Positions 18,568 to 21,366 of a DNA stretch of 21,366 nucleotides are shown here, piece by piece; positions within the stretch are counted from its first letter, which is position 1, and each line of letters begins with the position of its first letter. The notes beneath the pieces were generated by a model. The model was not told the DNA's origin. It ran no database searches and saw only the letters and a program-made list of their open reading frames with translations. The position numbers and the translations under genes were made by a program. Source of the DNA: Paulinella micropora (taxonomy: Eukaryota > Cercozoa > Imbricatea > Euglyphida); assembly GCA_009731375.1 (NCBI GenBank), contig BJOX01000211.1, positions 129,105 through 150,470 on the forward strand, read 5' to 3'.

Positions 18568-18660
18568 TCAACATTATCATCAACAACAACAACAACAGCA
18601 GCAGCAACAGCAACAGCAGCAGCAACAAACAAAAACAAACAAACAAACAAACAAACAGAA
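18290..18660. repeat. ATC/AAC trinucleotide array
   Basis: (ATC)n mixed with (AAC)n, CCTC and GCA units. Poly-His, poly-Gln, poly-Asn and poly-Asp frames on both strands are artefacts. It is followed by a (GT)n run and about 42 T next to the gap. Confidence 0.88.
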
Positions 18661-18683
18661 GCATACGTCAATTTCTGTGTGTG

Positions 18684-18741
<58 letters not shown>

Positions 18742-19294
18742 NNNNNNNNNNNNNNNNNNNNNNNNNNNNNNNNNNNNNNNNNNNNNNNNNNNNNNNNNNN
18801 NNNNNNNNNNNNNNNNNNNNNNNNNNNNNNNNNNNNNNNNNNNNNNNNNNNNNNNNNNNNNNNNNNNNNNNNNNNNNNNNNNNNNNNNNNNNNNNNNNNN
18901 NNNNNNNNNNNNNNNNNNNNNNNNNNNNNNNNNNNNNNNNNNNNNNNNNNNNNNNNNNNNNNNNNNNNNNNNNNNNNNNNNNNNNNNNNNNNNNNNNNNN
19001 NNNNNNNNNNNNNNNNNNNNNNNNNNNNNNNNNNNNNNNNNNNNNNNNNNNNNNNNNNNNNNNNNNNNNNNNNNNNNNNNNNNNNNNNNNNNNNNNNNNN
19101 NNNNNNNNNNNNNNNNNNNNNNNNNNNNNNNNNNNNNNNNNNNNNNNNNNNNNNNNNNNNNNNNNNNNNNNNNNNNNNNNNNNNNNNNNNNNNNNNNNNN
19201 NNNNNNNNNNNNNNNNNNNNNNNNNNNNNNNNNNNNNNNNNNNNNNNNNNNNNNNNNNNNNNNNNNNNNNNNNNNNNNNNNNNNNNNNNNNNNN
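18742..19294. other. Assembly gap, 553 N
   Basis: Unknown sequence between exon J and exon K. The NHL order needs a linker segment (V-T-T-x-x-G-type) between RIFK of J and EKASFNAP of K, which no readable island supplies, so an exon may lie in this gap. Confidence 0.95.
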
Positions 19295-19750
19295 ATGTAC
19301 ATGTACATGTACATGTACATGTACATGTATATGTATATGTATATGTATATGTGTGTTTATACTTATGTGCATATGCAAATGCATATGCATATGCATATGC
19401 ATATGCACATGCATATGCACATTATGCCTATGCATAGCATATGCATTTGCATATGCAAACGCAAAAACATATGCACATGCATATACATATGCATATGCAT
19501 GTGCATATGCATATGCATGTGCATATGCATGTGCATATGCATGTGCATATGCATATGCATATGCATATGCATATGCATATGCATATGCATATGCATATTC
19601 GCATGCACATGCACATACACATGCGCATGTACATGTATATGTACATATACATTTTCATACATGTGCGTACATGTACATGTATATGTATATGCATATGTAT
19701 ATGTATATGTATACGTATATGTATATGTATATGTATATATGCATATGTAT
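19295..19750. repeat. Self-complementary hexamer array
   Basis: Arrays of ATGTAC, ATGTAT and ATGCAT-type hexamers (TATGCA register). GTACAT/ATGTAC and ATGCAT units are palindromic, so each strand can pair with itself at almost any register. Met-His, Cys-Ile and Ala-Tyr frames are artefacts. Confidence 0.88.
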
Positions 19751-19760
19751 ATGTATACAG

Positions 19761-19799
19761 ATAGGAGAAAAGGCCAGTTTCAACGCACCAACAGGCCTG
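19761..19799 (+). CDS. NHL-repeat gene, exon K
   Basis: Acceptor GTATACAG precedes 39 nt reading IGEKASFNAPTGL in phase 0. G-E-K-A-S-F-N-A-P-T-G-L is the NHL linker end and blade start (A-x-F-x-x-P-x-G-x). It fits AVDEAG of exon L directly. The donor would be GTCTCT at 19800, which is weak and lies where a (CT)n array starts. An alternative acceptor four bases later would change the entry phase. Phase with exon J cannot be tested because a segment is missing between them. Confidence 0.65.
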
Positions 19800-19802
19800 G
19801 TC

Positions 19803-19859
<57 letters not shown>

Positions 19860-19876
19860 CCCTCGCTCGCTCGCAT

Positions 19877-19925
<49 letters not shown>

Positions 19926-20003
19926 CTATTTATCTATTTATCTATCTGTCTGTCTCTCTCTCTCTCTCTCTCCCTACCCCCCTCCCCCCCCCCCCCCCCC
20001 CCC
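19800..20003. repeat. CT, TCTA and poly-C tracts
   Basis: (CT)n with CGCT variants, a short TCTA segment, CT again, then poly-C to the gap. Confidence 0.9.
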
Positions 20004-20013
20004 NNNNNNNNNN
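20004..20013. other. Assembly gap, 10 N
   Basis: Ten N between poly-C and a CA tract. Confidence 0.99.
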
Positions 20014-20059
20014 CACACACACACACACACACCCACAATCTTTCTCACGATTGCTACAG

Positions 20060-20093
20060 GCTGTTGATGATGTAGGAAGAATCTATCTATCTA
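20060..20093 (+). CDS. NHL-repeat gene, exon L start, copy 1 of 7
   Basis: GATTGCTACAG is the best acceptor of the seven. The copy reads AVDDVGRIYLS, against [11 protein letters not shown] in later copies. A-V-D-x-x-G-x-I-Y-L-S is the NHL blade strand 1 to 2 pattern and follows PTGL of exon K. After IYLS the sequence is TCTA repeat, so the rest of the exon (the expected D-x-G-N-H-R part) is absent and no donor is seen. The boundary given is approximate. The intact exon probably lies beyond the window. Confidence 0.55.
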
Positions 20094-20097
20094 TCTG

Positions 20098-20132
<35 letters not shown>

Positions 20133-20145
20133 ATCTTTCTATCTT

Positions 20146-20238
<93 letters not shown>

Positions 20239-20250
20239 GTGTTTATGTAG

Positions 20251-20992
<742 letters not shown>

Positions 20993-20996
20993 GAGG

Positions 20997-21366
20997 TGTC
21001 ACTGACCCTCCCTTGGGCTTGGTTTTTTGAAATGGGTGCCATCTGTCGACAGACAGAGAATTAGGGGATGGTGTGGGCGTGCTGGGCCCGTGGTGGGGTG
21101 CCTTATGTGTGCCTAGCCATACGCCTATAGGTCACATGCCGAAATAGCGACGGGAAGCACAATCCTGTTCCCTCAGGGTGCCCTTTCTCGCTTGTTGAGC
21201 CCGGAATAAAACCCACAGTGCTCTGTCGGTTTATACTAGACTGTCGAACAGTCTCGAAACTCCATCTGCTTACTGGGCCCTCTGTAATGGAGGTGGGAGC
21301 TCGTTCTGCAAGGGGCGCTTTATGGAACGAGCCCTGGCCCCGCCTGGTACTAGGGAGCTTTGGTAT
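20997..21366. mobile_element. Possible LTR-type element start (runs off window)
   Basis: A sharp change from TCTA repeat to non-repetitive, GC-richer sequence starts at TGTCACTGACCC. It contains AATAAA at 21205, a CTGTCGACAG palindrome (21043-21052), a 7-bp stem hairpin AGACTGT/ACAGTCT (21238-21254) and an 8-bp stem GCTCGTTC/GAACGAGC (21299-21332). A TG start and an internal polyadenylation signal would fit an LTR, but the other end, a primer-binding site and target duplication are not visible. No coding frame is convincing. It may equally be unrelated unique sequence. Confidence 0.3.

Noticed and set aside
19655-19876. Minus-strand frame over exon K
   Set aside because: It is Arg-Glu repeat from the CT array; the plus strand has the NHL pattern and acceptor.

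Overview
This window looks like nuclear DNA of a eukaryote with very large, repeat-inflated introns. About 95% of the readable bases are simple repeats: CATA/TATG, ATC, AATGT-type, TCTA/TAGA, CTTT/CCTT, CTAC, TTA, AGT, CA/GT, CT, TTTA/TTTG and palindromic hexamers. I see no prokaryotic genes, rRNA, tRNA or CRISPR array. The lineage cannot be fixed from this sequence. Standard AG/GT splice borders and the intron sizes would fit a large-genome alga, plant, protist or animal. Seven runs of N (about 300, 553 and five of 10 bases) and homopolymers next to some of them show that the assembly is fragile here.

Between the repeats lie short islands of normal sequence. Read on the + strand with AG acceptors and GT donors, ten of them (called A to J here) join in consistent phase with no stop. 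They form one partial reading frame of 564 nt (188 codons) typical of NHL-repeat beta-propeller proteins. Order: A 295-350, B 2875-2911 (or its duplicate at 3072 or 3315), C 4057-4121, D 4546-4591, E 7136-7171, F 11573-11656, G 12932-13000, H 13385-13439, I 15285-15334, J 17881-17946 (or to 17960). Two more islands, K (19761-19799) and L (seven copies from 20060), continue the NHL pattern. At least one exon seems missing between J and K, where the 553-base gap lies. The 5' and 3' ends of the gene are outside the window.

The striking feature is that most exons are surrounded by partial copies of themselves embedded in the microsatellites. Copies upstream of the best exon usually keep the acceptor and the exon's 5' end. 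Copies downstream usually keep the donor and the exon's 3' end. Exon L is present as seven acceptor-plus-exon-start copies and exon F has six downstream exon-end-plus-donor copies. In L and J the TCTA arrays start inside the codons for the NHL Tyr-Leu-Ser motif, so exon sequence appears to have seeded the arrays.

Other structures: a 73-bp-arm foldback (14065-14250) inside a larger palindromic field, a nested GC-rich hairpin (13542-13671), an inverted ATC block (2397-2490), a 677-bp exact duplication between gaps that is probably an assembly artefact, a palindromic hexamer array (19295-19750), and a non-repetitive 3' tail from 20997 that may be the start of an LTR-type element. The many long low-complexity open frames (poly-His, Ser-Ile-Tyr-Leu, Tyr-Ile-His-Thr, Lys-Glu-Arg) are products of the repeats and are not annotated as genes.
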